Origin: Cryptomeria japonica
Lineage: Eukaryota > Streptophyta > Pinopsida > Cupressales > Cupressaceae
DNA length: 64,000 nucleotides
Direction of reading: 5' to 3'
Assembly (NCBI RefSeq): GCF_030272615.1
Contig: NC_081409.1
Location: forward strand, 245,233,502-245,297,501
How positions within the stretch are numbered: position 1 is the stretch's first letter; each line of letters opens with the position of its first letter. The notes beneath the pieces were generated by a model. That model searched no databases, was not told the DNA's origin, and saw only the letters and a list, made by a program, of their open reading frames with translations. Below, in pieces: positions 23,034 through 34,809 of this stretch. The translations under genes and the position numbers were made by a program.

Positions 23034-23060
23034 CAGATAGATAGATAGATAGATAGATAG
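23034..23060 (-). repeat. (GATA)n microsatellite, 3' tail of LINE
   Basis: About six GATA units on the plus strand, directly after the LINE 3' untranslated end (TTTAGCCTCATGGACGTTAAAAA on the minus strand). Position and type fit a template-copied LINE tail. Confidence 0.8.
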
Positions 23061-23109
23061 TTTTTAACGTCCATGAGGCTAAACATATACTATGAGACAA
23101 CTTGCCAAA

Positions 23110-26100
23110 TTAAACCAACTTCAGTAACTCATTTCTTTTCTTGTGCAAGTTAAGCACTCCCAACTTCTTAATGTACTCCTTGCTGAATAGGCTATGCCAA
23201 GAGCAATTAGATAAAATATTAACAAATTTGTCCCTGTTGTCCTTGTAAGCATCACATTCTAAAATAAAATGTTGTTCAGTTTCCATGTTCCCAGAATTGC
23301 AAAAAGTACAAGCTCTCTCTTCCCAAGCCTCTTGTGACCTCTTCCAACGCCCAGTCTCACAACAAAGTTGATGAGAGTTGGTTCTCAACTGAGCAATAAG
23401 AATTTTAGCTCTCCATGAAATGTTGGCCCCGATGTAGGTTTTTGAAGTTGATCACATGTGGGATTGAACTCATTGATATAATAATTTTTCTTCCTTCCAA
23501 GCCCATTTTCCCAATTCCTCTTGTAGAATTTATCCATAACGAAGACCTTTATATCTTTGTTATTTGTGGGACACATATTAAAATGGATATTCCATTTACT
23601 CGTCCACTTGATGTTTTGTTGCATCCATGTCTTTTTCCTTTTGCACAATATATCATTGAAGACTACTTTAGGCCATTTATCTTCTTCCATTTGTTCAGTT
23701 CTTTTTAGATAGCTTATGAGACACACCATAGCAAATGCCTCAATAGGGGCAGTCCCCGCTTCACTTAGCATGATATCATATGAGACACTACTTTTGATTT
23801 TGAACTTGCTAGTGATCAAACGCTTTTGAATTCCCTCGATTTGCTTCCATTGTGAGACTGAAGTGTTGCTAGCCCATAATTCACACCCATAAATGACAAC
23901 TGGCAAAACTAAAAGACCAAACAGAGTTTGAGTAGTGTTCCAATCCCAAACCTCGGCCTCTTTGCACCTATTTTGAAGAGCATAAAATGATTTCCATCCT
24001 CCTAACGTTCTTTTCTTTCTGCAACTTTCCCAACTTAGTTTTTTGTTGAAGTCAATGTCAGGATATTTGTACTCTGCAAATTCCTCAAGTATATTGCCTT
24101 AAAAAGAAAACTTATGCTGATTTTGTTTTTTACTATTAGAAAAAATGAGGACTTTAGTCTTGCTGATATTGACCTTCATTCCCACCATTCTGCGAAAGTG
24201 CTTGAGGACAAATAAATGTTCTTGTAAACCATAGGCAAACTTGGCAATCAGAATGAGATCGTCTGCATAAAGGTGCAACCTTATAACAAATACTCCCAAC
24301 TGGATACCCTCACCATTTTGCATGTTTAACCACTCTTCCAGCTTGTCGATATATAAGCCAAATAAAGTAAGTGATAGAGAACAACCTTGTTTGACCCCGA
24401 TATCACACCTAAAACATTCTAAAATACTAACTGAAATTCTGATTTTGCCTTTCACCTCTTCGTACATCCTATGAACAACATCTCTAAGATGTATAGGAAT
24501 CCCCAACTCTTCCATTCTGAGCCAAAGCTTGCCCCTGGGGACATTGTCAAAAGCCTTTTTAAAATTAGCAAAGCAACAAAAAGCTTCATCTTTTTTCTCC
24601 CACCCTTTTTCGATAATGTGCCTCAAAGTGATACAGTGATCGACTGTCAAGTGTTTTGGCCTAAAACCAACTTGCCCTTTAGCACTTTTATGCTTTTCTT
24701 CAGCCCATTTGTTGATTCTATTTTCTATCATGTTGCCAAATAGTTTTGCAAACAAAGGATTAATCATTATTGTTTTGTAATGGGAGGGGTTATTGACATC
24801 GCTACTCTTAAAAAGAGGTATTACAAGACTGATAGTCCAATCTTTAGGGAACCCTTGTTGGCTGATATTGTTGAATATTTTTGTAATGTGAGGAGCAAGC
24901 AATTTCATGCCCCACTTGAGATACTTTGCTTGAAGCTCCTCCATGGTGAAAAGATTGTTGTATTGTTGACCAAGGGTGGTAGGTCCACCTCACCTTCTTG
25001 TTCATAAAGTTTCCTGGCATAATCAAACCACTGAGTGACTATGATATTATTTTCAGATTGTTTCTTTCTTGGTTGAAGCTCCTTCCAAAATAGCTTGGGG
25101 TTATTTTTACCAAGGAAAATTAGCTCCTCTCGCCTTGTGATCATAAAAATAACTTTTTTCTTCTTTAGGATTTTCTTGTAGGCTTTAATGTCAAAGTTCA
25201 TTTTATTTAGCTCTCTTAGATTTCTCCTAGTCATTTTACATTCCTTGTCAAACCATGCATTAACTGGAAAACAGTTAGTTTCAGACTTTCTTTTCCTTGT
25301 TCTTTTGCACTTTGAAAGAGCCTCATGGATAAACTTTGTTAATGTATGGCTATTAACATCAAGCACGTTCATTTCTCCCCCCTGCAAAGTCTCTCAAGCG
25401 TAACCTTGAAGATGTTATCATTTTCTGAAGTCAAAAGGATTCTAGCCTGTGAAAGTGATTGTTGAGGGTATTGAGTTTTTGCCCCAAGTTGCTCTTCTTC
25501 AGCCCACAACAAATTTATGTACAACAGTCTATGATCAGATTTGAGATCCCATATGTGTTCCCCAATCACAACTTCCTCAATTCTCTCAAATAAATTATGC
25601 AAATAGGTTGCATAATCAACCATGCTTGCACCATTACAAGTGTTGCAAGTGAAATTGCCTGACTTTGATCATCTAGACAAACCATTACAAATTATTAAAT
25701 CAAATGTGCCACATAAAGTGATAAATTCTTCCCCAAAATGATTGTAGCCTTTAGCATCTTCTGAGACTCTTTCCCACTGATGTTTTCTCTTTTTTGTGAG
25801 CCAAATAGGATTACAATTTTCATTATAGCTGAGTATACTAGCTTGGTCATTTGTTGTTCTAGTGTTGAAATATCCAACAAGGAGAACATCTCCTCGCTGC
25901 GAAAACACAACAACATCCTTTTTTAAGGTTGCAAAAGGGTCTTTGTGATCTAAATCACACTTTTTATAAGTTTTAGAGACTTGAGGGGGAAAATAACATG
26001 CTGCGATCCTGAGAAGACTACTGTTTTCCATGATTTTGAACCATTTGAACTATTTATTAGAGTCTAGCTTTTCTAACTGAATGACACGTCCTTCTTTTTC

Positions 26101-26310
26101 TTTAACTAGAACCATAATACCTCTGTGGCCTTTACCATTTCCTGTTACCTCATTACACACTGCCAACTTCCAATAGCCTTCAAACAAGGGAAGCTTACAT
26201 CCTTCATACTTATGTGTCTCTATGAGACAAATAATGTCTTTGCCTTCCGCAATAGGCCCTAACCCAGGCCCACATCTCCAAGGATAACCTCTTTAATTCC
26301 AACATACTAA
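23110..26310 (-). pseudogene. LINE ORF2: endonuclease, reverse transcriptase, zinc knuckle
   Basis: Endonuclease motifs: DIICLIETHKYEG (catalytic Glu), LLVGYFNTRTTN (the usual GDFN is now GYFN), and WDLKSDHRLLYINLLW (SDH box). RT motifs: GQVGFRPKHLTVDH, FANFKKAFDNVPR (motif A, catalytic Asp replaced by Asn), GVKQGCSLSLTLFGLYID, and LHLYADDLILIA (YADD). Then VVIYGCELWASN and CTFCNSGNMETEQHFILEC (CX2C...HX4C). The protein would nick target DNA and copy the LINE RNA into it. The frame changes near 25500-25390, 24950 and 23388, and two catalytic Asp residues are lost, so this copy is inactive. Confidence 0.85.
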
Positions 26311-26514
26311 ACTTAAAAGAACCTGGGTTAAGTTTAATTGCTATTTGTTTTGATGTGGAAGACTCAGAGTTGAGTTTTCATCCCTATGAGTGAATGTTGA
26401 CCTTGTCATATAGTTGCTTGTCAAAGATTTTGCTGCCAAATCCTTGCTACCCACTTGCTGCGCTACATTGGAAAGGTGACCAAAATGGGCAATAATTGCC
26501 TTAACTTTGAACAA

Positions 26515-27914
26515 CTATGCCCTTTTGCCTTCATTTCTAGTTGTTCTAATTTTTGCCACTTCAAGCCCTCTCTCTTCTTGATGCCTCATAGTTAGATCTT
26601 CCTCTAGAAGGAAATGAGAACCCCTTAAGAGTTGTTTCTTGCTTAATAGATTTTGTTTGTCATGAATATTAGACATAACCACTCTTATGGGCCTATCCCT
26701 TTCATCAAAAAACTTGCCAACCCTCCAAGCTTGGTGGACTTGACCTTGCCAAAGCAACACTTCGCTTAGAAAGCCCCTTGTTAAATCAAGATTGTGTTCA
26801 CCTTCACCATAATTTTTTATGCCTTTGATAATTATGTTAGATGCCCTGGCTTCCCTTTCTTTGCTCTCTCTCTCTCTTGGGTACGATCTATGCGAGTATT
26901 TGCTTCCACACCTGTACGAGCAAAGTGTTTACTACTCTTATCCCAAGTATTGGTAACCTTTGCGAAACTACTTTTTTCCTCTACAATTTTTGCCTTTCTT
27001 AACACACTAGCATGGTATATCAATTTCTCCTTATCATGAAATGCCTCAGCATCTGCTGAAACTTTATTTGCTTCCATTGAAACTTTTTTTTTTTTCCATT
27101 CAACATGCATATTCTACCATTCATTCTTCATGTTCTGCCATTCAAGTTGCCCAGCTGAGAGTGATTTTTGTAACACTAGAATTTGATCTTTTAGAGCATT
27201 GTTAATGTCTGCCAAAGATTTATTTGATGCAGCTAGAACATGCATTTTAAGGTCTCTTTCTTGCTCTTTAGCCTCTAGAAGTTCTAGCCTCTCCTTGGCC
27301 ATCAATAATTCTTGCACATATAACTTAGAATTCCAAGTGAGAGGTGTATAAATAGGGATGTAAAAGATAGAGTCAACAAATTTACTACTGTCGCACAAAA
27401 GGTTGTTGCCATCTAAATAGGAAGGAGGGGGCAACTTGAGGCCACCCTTTTGCCGTACCCCGTATTTATTGACCCTCTAGCAATGTTTTTTCCTTTCATG
27501 TGCCCATTTCAAATAGACAAGTTTGTGTTTTAGAATGCCTTTGAAATATCTGGCATTGACCCAGATCCATTTACCAGTATTGCCTAGTGAGGCAATTTTT
27601 ACTTGGCCCAATAGATTGGTTTCAAAATGCTCAGGTATTTCATGACCGTTTATGACAAGTGATTGCGTGACCGTGATTAACATACCAGAAATGGGGTTTT
27701 GTACTAAACCATCTCTTTGAAACATTCCTTCTTCTTTCAAGTTGTCATTTGCTATAGTACTTGATTCTAAGATCTTATTTACTCCACCTACTGCTATACC
27801 TGACTGTTGCTCTGTCACAGCTGTTTGAACTGTCAAAATGTTATTGTCATCATGAAACCTGGTTATTTGAGATTCACCAAGCACTAGTGAATCTGTTTGC
27901 ACCATTTCACTCAT
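26515..27914 (-). pseudogene. LINE ORF1 RNA-binding protein
   Basis: From ATG at 27914 the frame gives an N-terminal region ending WVNARYFKGILKHKLVYLKW, a coiled coil (LLMAKERLELLEAKEQERD and following), a second helical block (about 27110-26832), and after a frameshift a C-terminal domain with RPIRVVMSNIHDKQNLL, LRGSHFLLEEDLTMRHQEER. The last block matches the RP.rV.f....dk...L....L.G....i.EDLT...R pattern of LINE ORF1p C-terminal domains. Stops occur at 27477 and 27114. It would coat LINE RNA. Confidence 0.65.
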
Positions 27915-27929
27915 TGATGGTTCTAACTA

Positions 27930-28200
27930 AGGTAACCTGTGGTTACCCAAACCCCAGTTTGCAAATTTGAGAAGGTTTAACAAACCCCAGTTGCAAGTTT
28001 GAGAGAGTTTTCCAAACCCTACTACCGTTTGAATTGAATCAACACTGTTCTATTTTATTGATATCCCGCGGTTACCCTAATCCCAACTTGCAAGTGCGAG
28101 AAGGTTTTTCAAACCCTAGTAGCAAGCTTGAGAAATATTTTCAAACCCAAAAGAGATTCGTTTAAAGAGAAAGGTTTAAGAAGGTTTTGCAGACCCCAAA
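27930..28200 (-). repeat. two 129-bp units in LINE 5' region
   Basis: GGTTACCC...AACCCCAgtTTGCAA...TTTGAGAAGGTTT...CAAACCC...AGTtGCAAGtTTGAGA occurs at 27941 and again at about 28070. Tandem units in a 5' untranslated region are typical of LINE promoters; here this is inference from position. Confidence 0.65.
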
Positions 28201-29444
28201 TTGAAGTAATGCAATGTAATGCCGGATACAAAGTGTCGTTTGAAGAGACAAAAGAAACAAAAAAGATTAAAATAAACGACTCTAGGAAAGTAAGAAAAAG
28301 GCAAATATGTCCCTGCCAGCAACTGCTCTAGGCCCGCGGTCAAGGAAAAATGACAAAGCAACCATCCACCATAGCCTTGTACGTAGCTACTACACCACAG
28401 TCTCGAATGCAACTTCCACAGTCTCGAAAGCAATGAATGGACGATGCATATTCCTTTGATCGTCTTGCATCCTTCTAGAGCATTGTTGACTGTTGATGAT
28501 GAAAATCAGCTAGTGCATTCCAAATAAGAGACGTCTTCGGCGTAAATATTTGCATTCACAAATAAAAAATTATAATAATATTCTAAAACTTTGGTCAATG
28601 TGTTGAAAATTGTCTTTTAATATAATCTTTGTATTTATGTTCCACCTTTTTATTATTACTCCATTGTCTCTTTGATTAACTTTCAAATTGTATTTAGATT
28701 TATGTATATCCATTGCTTCTTTAATTAACTTTCAAATTCCTTGGAATCGACCTAGAGGGAAAAGTATTTGGCAAGTAAATTTTAAAAAATAAAATTTATT
28801 GTTAAAATGATATTTTATTAGAATGTAATATTATATCATTGCAATATTTATTATATTATATATATATATTAGAATATTAAAATTAAATAATATAATAATA
28901 CAATATATTATATGAAAATATATTTAATCAATTTTCAGCCTTGTAAAATACAATTGAAAATTTATTTAATATTTCTTGTTACAATAATTTTTGGTAAATA
29001 TTTTTTTGTTATTATAATAATTTAGTTATATGAATATAACGTTTACAACTAATAATATTAAATAAAATATTTAAAAATAAAATAAAATCATAAAATCATA
29101 AACTATCATTAATATTTCATATTAATAATGATAAACTAGCAATTGCACTTTGGTGTGCAATGGGTACGCCGAAAATGTATAGAAGGTCAATTAGGAAGAA
29201 AAATGGTGTATTTTGCATACTATTCAGTGTGTAAGTTCAATTGGTAGGCCATTCAAAAATTGATGTTTTTGGTGCAACCAAGTTCTCAATCAAGAAGTGA
29301 TAGATTCAAATGAACTATGCATCTAGTTATAGGGATCAAAATATGACTTTAAAAACTCTATATTAGGAAGATAACTAGATTCCATTACAAACAAGATCAT
29401 GTTATGTTTGCAATAGGTGGAGAGGGAGATAGATATATGAATAG

Positions 29445-29446
<2 letters not shown>

Positions 29447-29488
<42 letters not shown>
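29447..29488. repeat. (AG)n microsatellite
   Basis: About 20 uninterrupted AG units inside the larger purine tract. Confidence 0.95.
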
Positions 29489-29489
<1 letters not shown>

Positions 29490-29856
29490 TGGAAGGATAT
29501 ATAGAGAGAGTAGGGGAGATGGATTAAATAAAAGAAAGATAGAGATAATGAGATACAAAGGGAGAGGAAAGATGGGAAGATAGAGAGGGAGAGGAAAGAT
29601 GGGAAGATAGAGCTAGAGGGAGCAAAAGAGAGATAGAGGAGGTAATAGAGAGAGAAAAGAGAGGGGGGAGAGATAGAAATAGAGATAGGGAGGGAGAAAA
29701 AGGAGTGTGTGTGAAAGTGTGAGAGATATTGAGATAGAGATGAGAAGGAGTAACAAGAAGTGTGTGAGCAAGATTTAGAGATATAGATATAGAAAGAGGA
29801 AGTAACACAAAGAGGAGAAAGGGAGAGATCTAGATGGGGGGGAGAGATCTAGATAG

Positions 29857-29859
<3 letters not shown>

Positions 29860-29919
<60 letters not shown>
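29860..29919. repeat. (GA)n microsatellite
   Basis: About 30 uninterrupted GA units. Confidence 0.95.
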
Positions 29920-29922
<3 letters not shown>

Positions 29923-31239
29923 TGAACAGATAAATTAAATGTATTATATAAATTAAAATAAAATGTAAAATATAGTTGTTATACAATAAATTAAAATTTT
30001 AATAAGATTAATATTTGTAAATTAAATTAATTCTAATAACTTTTAACTATTATTTGTAATTTCATAAAAAGATAAATAATTAAAAATGAATTTCAAAATC
30101 AAATATAAAATAAAAATAAAAATAGAATAAACTAAACGCAAAGTCAAAATATATGTTAATCCAAATATCAATAAAAATTTAAATTTAATTTTTTTAATAA
30201 TAAATAGTAAATATTTTAAATTGGAAAATAATTGAATAAAAAAATAAAACTAATTTTTAAATTTATTATAACTAAAATATTAATAAAATATGTATCTAAA
30301 AAATGTAACTAATAGATTACGAACAACCTTAACATTAATTGAATCACAATCCAAATCCTAACTTTTAGATTTATCACATCTTGAATGATGCATTATGTAG
30401 TTAGTTAGGGTATGTTGTCACATTAATTAGATTAGATCTTTGGATATTGTATTGTGTCTAATATCTTAACTATAATTTTGGTTTTTTCTTTTTTAATTTG
30501 TTCTTGTGCACCTTGTGCAAGAATTAAACCATAATAGAGTATTATAAGGGTAATGGTTAAGATTATTATAAATTTGAAATTAATAATAAATATTTCAAGT
30601 ACTTTTAAGTACAATTCTATTTCTATGTGGGATTAAGTATTATTGTCTAAAATTATTAATCAAATCACTACTATATTTTTTAAGCTTTAGAATTATAATA
30701 AATTGTAATTTTTAAAATTAATAAACATTTATTATCTCATACAATTAAATTAAATTAAATTTTTATTTTAAAATAAAAAAACAATGAGTAATTATAATTT
30801 TAGAATAAAAATCTAGATTTAAAACTAACTTTGAGATCTAATTTATTCCTTTTTACATGCAAAACATTTCATATTAGAATTTTTAAATGATTAGTAAATT
30901 GAATAAAATTAAATACCAAATAGATATATATTTTTTGATCGGTAATAATTATATTTTATTAGTTAAGACTAAAAGGTACATCTGCATCAAAATTTTCAAA
31001 AACAAACCGCTTCCCCAAACCACCCACAAAAACCATCCAAACCTCCCATCTAAAACCATAGTTTCCAAAATAGTATACCGCTCAAACCCTACCCCACCCC
31101 CACATCATCAAGAGTAGAAGTTCACAATTACATCATGCCAATAAAAAATCTAGCCGAATTGTTCAAATTGTTTATAACAGAAAACAAAAATTCAAGTTTT
31201 TGAAATAAAATGCTATCTAAACAAAACGAGGTGCCCAAA

Positions 31240-31984
31240 ATTACCTTGGTCCGGAGAATTCCTCATCTCTCTTTCTTCACAGTTGCTCCATCCGAGGCAT
31301 GTGAGTCTCCAGTTGTCCTTTCTGCACCTTCAGTCACTAGCCCATGCGAATTCCATCCTTCTGTCATGCTACCAAACCCACCACCCAAACCACCCACTAC
31401 ACCCTGCCTTGCCAATTTTGCCGATAGCTTTCTCACAATTGGCCTCCTGCATCTCATCTCTTCCACCATCCTCACCTCCCCACCCTCCTGATGAATTACA
31501 TCTTCGATTTCCATTATCTGGACGTAGACCACCAACCCTTCCCAACCTTGTCTCGCGTCATCCCTAAAATGGACTCGAGCTTCCTCGTGACAACGAAGGA
31601 ATTGGATTCAAAAGTGCCTCGCTTGCAAATCCACATTTTCCTCTAGGATTCCGTTAGAGAGATTGAATCCCTAACCCAACACGACCCATTCTAGCAAGGA
31701 CTCCATATTTAATAGATACTCCTGTGGAATGATCTTCTTTAGAACTTTTCTCACATCCGCGCATGAGTAGCCCAACTCCAATCCCCAAGCCACGATGAGA
31801 GAGTAAATGTCCGCTTTGCTTCTGTATTTGTGGCCAATAACCACCACCTCCTCACCCAGGACCAACTAAATTGCCTTAAAAAACAATGGGTCTTTTGCAA
31901 GAAACATCTTCTCGAGCTTTTTCAGTGGGATGGGTCCTCGAAAAGTTGGCATTAGCTTGTAGGACTATAAAGTAAAATTTGCTT
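31240..31984 (-). pseudogene. conserved unknown protein downstream of RNase H, copy B
   Basis: Contains MEANFTL, LVLGEEVVVIGHKYRSKADI, IVAWGLELG, DVRKVLKKII, EYLLNMESLLEWVVLG and IMEIEDVIHQEGGEV, each aligning with copy A. In-frame stops at about 31966, 31870, 31671 and 31594 break it. Function unknown. Confidence 0.6.
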
Positions 31985-32253
31985 CCATTTTGGTGTTCAC
32001 AGGAAAAAAATTTGCAGAAGAAATTTCTGATGAGGTATGTCAAAACTAGTTATCTTCACCAACTTACATACTATTCTCATTAAATGCACGAGAATACCAA
32101 AAATAGAATTAAAAGTAACACACTCCACCATCGCTGCCATTTCAGAAAGCATTCCACAATAAATGCGCATTGACATGTGACCTTACTCATATGAAATGCC
32201 GACCGACAGACATGAAATTTGAAATTGCAGGCGTACCAACTTGGCAGGAAACC

Positions 32254-32770
32254 TTAACTCCATCTCACTATGTCTTCTTTACAATCGTGCCACCTCACTT
32301 CCCCTATCGCGAGTTCACACGTTTCATTTGAAAGGCCGCTGACAATGACATTTCCTCCTCTTTTCACATGAGAGATACAAAAGTCTTGGAAAGATTTAAG
32401 CTTTTCACTAATAATGTGTATGTATTTATTCAACTTCCAACACGGTGTATTGCTTTTGATCAAAGCATTGACTACAATTTGGGAGTCACCCTCCACATGT
32501 ACCTTCATTACCGTCATGTTTACTGCCAGATCAGCTGCAAGTAAAGCCGCTTGAGCCTCCACCTCATTATTGGTTCCATATTGAAGCCTTCTTACATCTG
32601 TGAAGAGGATCTTCCCTTCATCATCACAAACCATACATCTTGCACCTGAAGTCCCTGGATTACCTTTTGAGGCCCCATCAAAATTTATTTTCACCCACCC
32701 CTTCTCCAGTTTTGACCATTTCACCATCTCCCCATCAAGGGAAGCACACAAAGGATTAACCCTGGGGAAC
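32254..32770 (-). CDS. RNase H domain (RVT_3 type), copy B, last catalytic Asp lost
   Basis: Frame open from at least 32751 to 32254. Motifs: KINFDGASKGNPGTSGAR (Asp), NNEVEAQAALLAADLAV (Glu), VHVEGDSQIVVNAL (Asp). The fourth position, ELADD in copy A, reads NVIVSGLSN here, so the final catalytic Asp is missing and the domain is probably inactive though still open. Confidence 0.7.
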
Positions 32771-32789
32771 CCATGAATGAGTAAATACC

Positions 32790-34660
32790 AAATAGATATT
32801 TATTAACTAAAAAATAATCTATTTTATTTTAAAAATCACTTTTTACAAGGAAATCAACTTAAAATAAAAGAGAATTTATGTATCATTATAGAAAAACATT
32901 GTCTTTTATCAAATGAGTTGTAAGATTTAATATATTCTTCAAGTTTAAATAAATTTTTGTGATATTTTTGTTGCTTTTCCATCTAACGGTTATAAACGTT
33001 TCAAATGTCTTGCACGTCCTCTAAGATGATATGAATCATGGATCATCTTGTTGTGCTTGCAAAGCTGACATAAGAAACGCTTTCGACATAATTACACATA
33101 TTGTCAAATAATAAATACATTAATAATTATATTTATTTTAATTATTATAATTAATTAATCACTATAAAATATTAATATTAATGTGATAATTAAATTATAT
33201 TTTATACTACATACTTATTATATTTATTATAAATTATGGAAACAATCAACTATGCTAATCAATACTTATTTTTAATAGTTAAGATTACATGGCACTTGTT
33301 TTTTTAAATATAACATTTACTCCGATCTCCCAGTCTCTGAGTAATCCGAGTCTGCAAAAGTTCTTAAAAAGTCTCAACTACTTTAAATTTGTGGTCTGTC
33401 ATTGAAAATGAAGGCAATTCGCAACATTTCAAATATCAAAATCAATCAGAGGTTTACATTCTTTTTCTTACCAGTAAATCTGCGTGCATTTTATTTTAAA
33501 TCGTAAATTTTTTTTTTCTTTTCACAAATTTTAATTGCACGTCACGTAGTTTTCTTTTCACAATATTTGTAGCCGATATAAATATCTGTTTCTTAACTCC
33601 TGCAAACATTGAACACTGAACACTAGTCCATAGTTTTTAGTTTTTAGTTTTTACGTCGTAAATTCAAACTTAAAATCTTTAATCCTAAATCTCAAATTCT
33701 GATTTAAATTCTAAACTCCATTTTCTAGTCATAAACCCTAAACCCTAGGTTCTATTCTTGAACTCCTTACCTTCAAATCTTAAACGAAACTTAGCTTTAA
33801 TCTTAAACCCTTATCCGGTAAACTTCCGGTACAGGCATGAAGACCATGTCCCTATCTCCTTAGTTACCTCTTTCCGGTATAGACATAACGACTTATTAAT
33901 ACCTTATTCATTTATTCATGTACAATGGTTTGAATGGCGCCCCTGCCTATGTAACGGTACCTGCTAGATGACAATGCCTAAACCCTAACTTATTTTAAAC
34001 CTAAACACTAACTTATATTTCAAGCCGACGTGCAATCTGCCCGTTTAATTTCTTTGCAAAGCATCTGATGAGATATGAAAGCAAAATACTGAGTTACGGG
34101 GGTAATTGGACAAGCCTGTAATTAGCTAATTGCCATTTGAATTATTTTGAACATTTTGGTTAAATTACAATTCACTTGAACATTCTGGTTAAAGTATGTG
34201 ATGAGATATCAAGTCTAATTGAGGAGTTGACAGGACAATTTAATCACTTCAAAATTTGACAATCCAATTCACTTGACTGCTATGGAATTTTTTTTAATAT
34301 TGAACAAAGCAAATTTACAAAGAATATAAGCTACTGGTAGGTAGCTGAAGAGAAATAAAATACAATTCTCAAAGGAAACCAAATTCACAAAACTGAACAA
34401 ACAAAGTTCTTTCATTATTAGTGAAAATAGTAACAACACTTTACTAATAGATTTTTCCATGGCAAACATGTTTATATCAATTGAAATACACAAGATTGAA
34501 ATAAAACATGTTCTTGATAAAAGAAACTGAGCAAAAACTTTAGAGTACAAAATTTGAAAAAAACGACATATATCAAGCAAATATATAAAACTTAAAAGTA
34601 TGTAGACGTAACTTCTTTCAAATAGAATATTTGGGTTGAAATCAGTTAAAATTAAAAAGA
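32790..34660. other. AT-rich spacer, no gene seen
   Basis: Contains short AT tracts and, at 33650-33990, a stretch of degenerate AAACCCTA-like words. No supported gene or element. Confidence 0.6.
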
Positions 34661-34667
34661 GAGGGGG

Positions 34668-34799
34668 TCAAAAACAATTCACAGTGATCTTGGAGAATCT
34701 GGCATTTTGATTGTGACATATTCCATCTTCACCACAATCTTCAGGACTTTCCAAAGAACGCATGACATTCCACAAAGCTCTAACTCCTTGCCTTATACG
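34668..34799 (-). CDS. possible terminal exon of an unidentified minus-strand gene
   Basis: On the minus strand a possible acceptor (GTTGTGCAG) is followed by 43 codons and a TGA at 34668. The translation includes GVRALWNVMRSLESPEDC and ARFSKITVNCF, which has the composition of a real protein. No upstream exon was found, and I do not recognise the family. It could be a pseudogene fragment or chance. Confidence 0.25.
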   Translation of the reverse strand, partial: RIRQGVRALWNVMRSLESPEDCGEDGICHNQNARFSKITVNCF

Positions 34800-34809
34800 C
34801 TGCACAACA

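Larger units (their letters stand above)
23032..28450 (-). mobile_element. LINE (non-LTR retrotransposon), near full length, decayed
   Basis: Reading on the minus strand: a 5' region with two tandem units (28200-27930), ORF1 (27914-26515), ORF2 with AP-type endonuclease (about 26310-25500), linker, reverse transcriptase (24944-24099), connecting region (23906-23385) and a C-terminal zinc knuckle (23388-23110). It ends in a short tetranucleotide tail, (CTAT)n on the minus strand, at 23060-23034. Frameshifts and stops split both ORFs. A microsatellite tail, unlike the poly(A) of plant L1, points to another clade, which I cannot assign. The 5' end is approximate. Confidence 0.85.
28500..31230. 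other. AT-rich spacer with a long purine-rich tract
   Basis: No gene. 28560-29150 and 29940-30960 are strongly AT-rich. 29409-29920 is an almost C-free purine tract with pure (AG)n at 29447-29488 and (GA)n at 29860-29919. Short reading frames here have no recognisable motifs. Confidence 0.75.
31240..32785 (-). mobile_element. RNase H plus unknown-ORF module, copy B
   Basis: Minus-strand counterpart of 20521-22003: RNase H at about 32770-32254, spacer, then the unknown protein at 31984-31240. Start point, order and spacing match copy A, while the sequences have diverged clearly. Confidence 0.65.

Noticed and set aside
29524-29808. Minus-strand Ser/Leu-rich 94-residue frame
   Set aside because: Antisense of the purine tract; composition only.
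33725-33755. Telomere-like AAACCCT repeats
   Set aside because: Only two adjacent units within a stretch of degenerate AAACCCTA-like words; no array.
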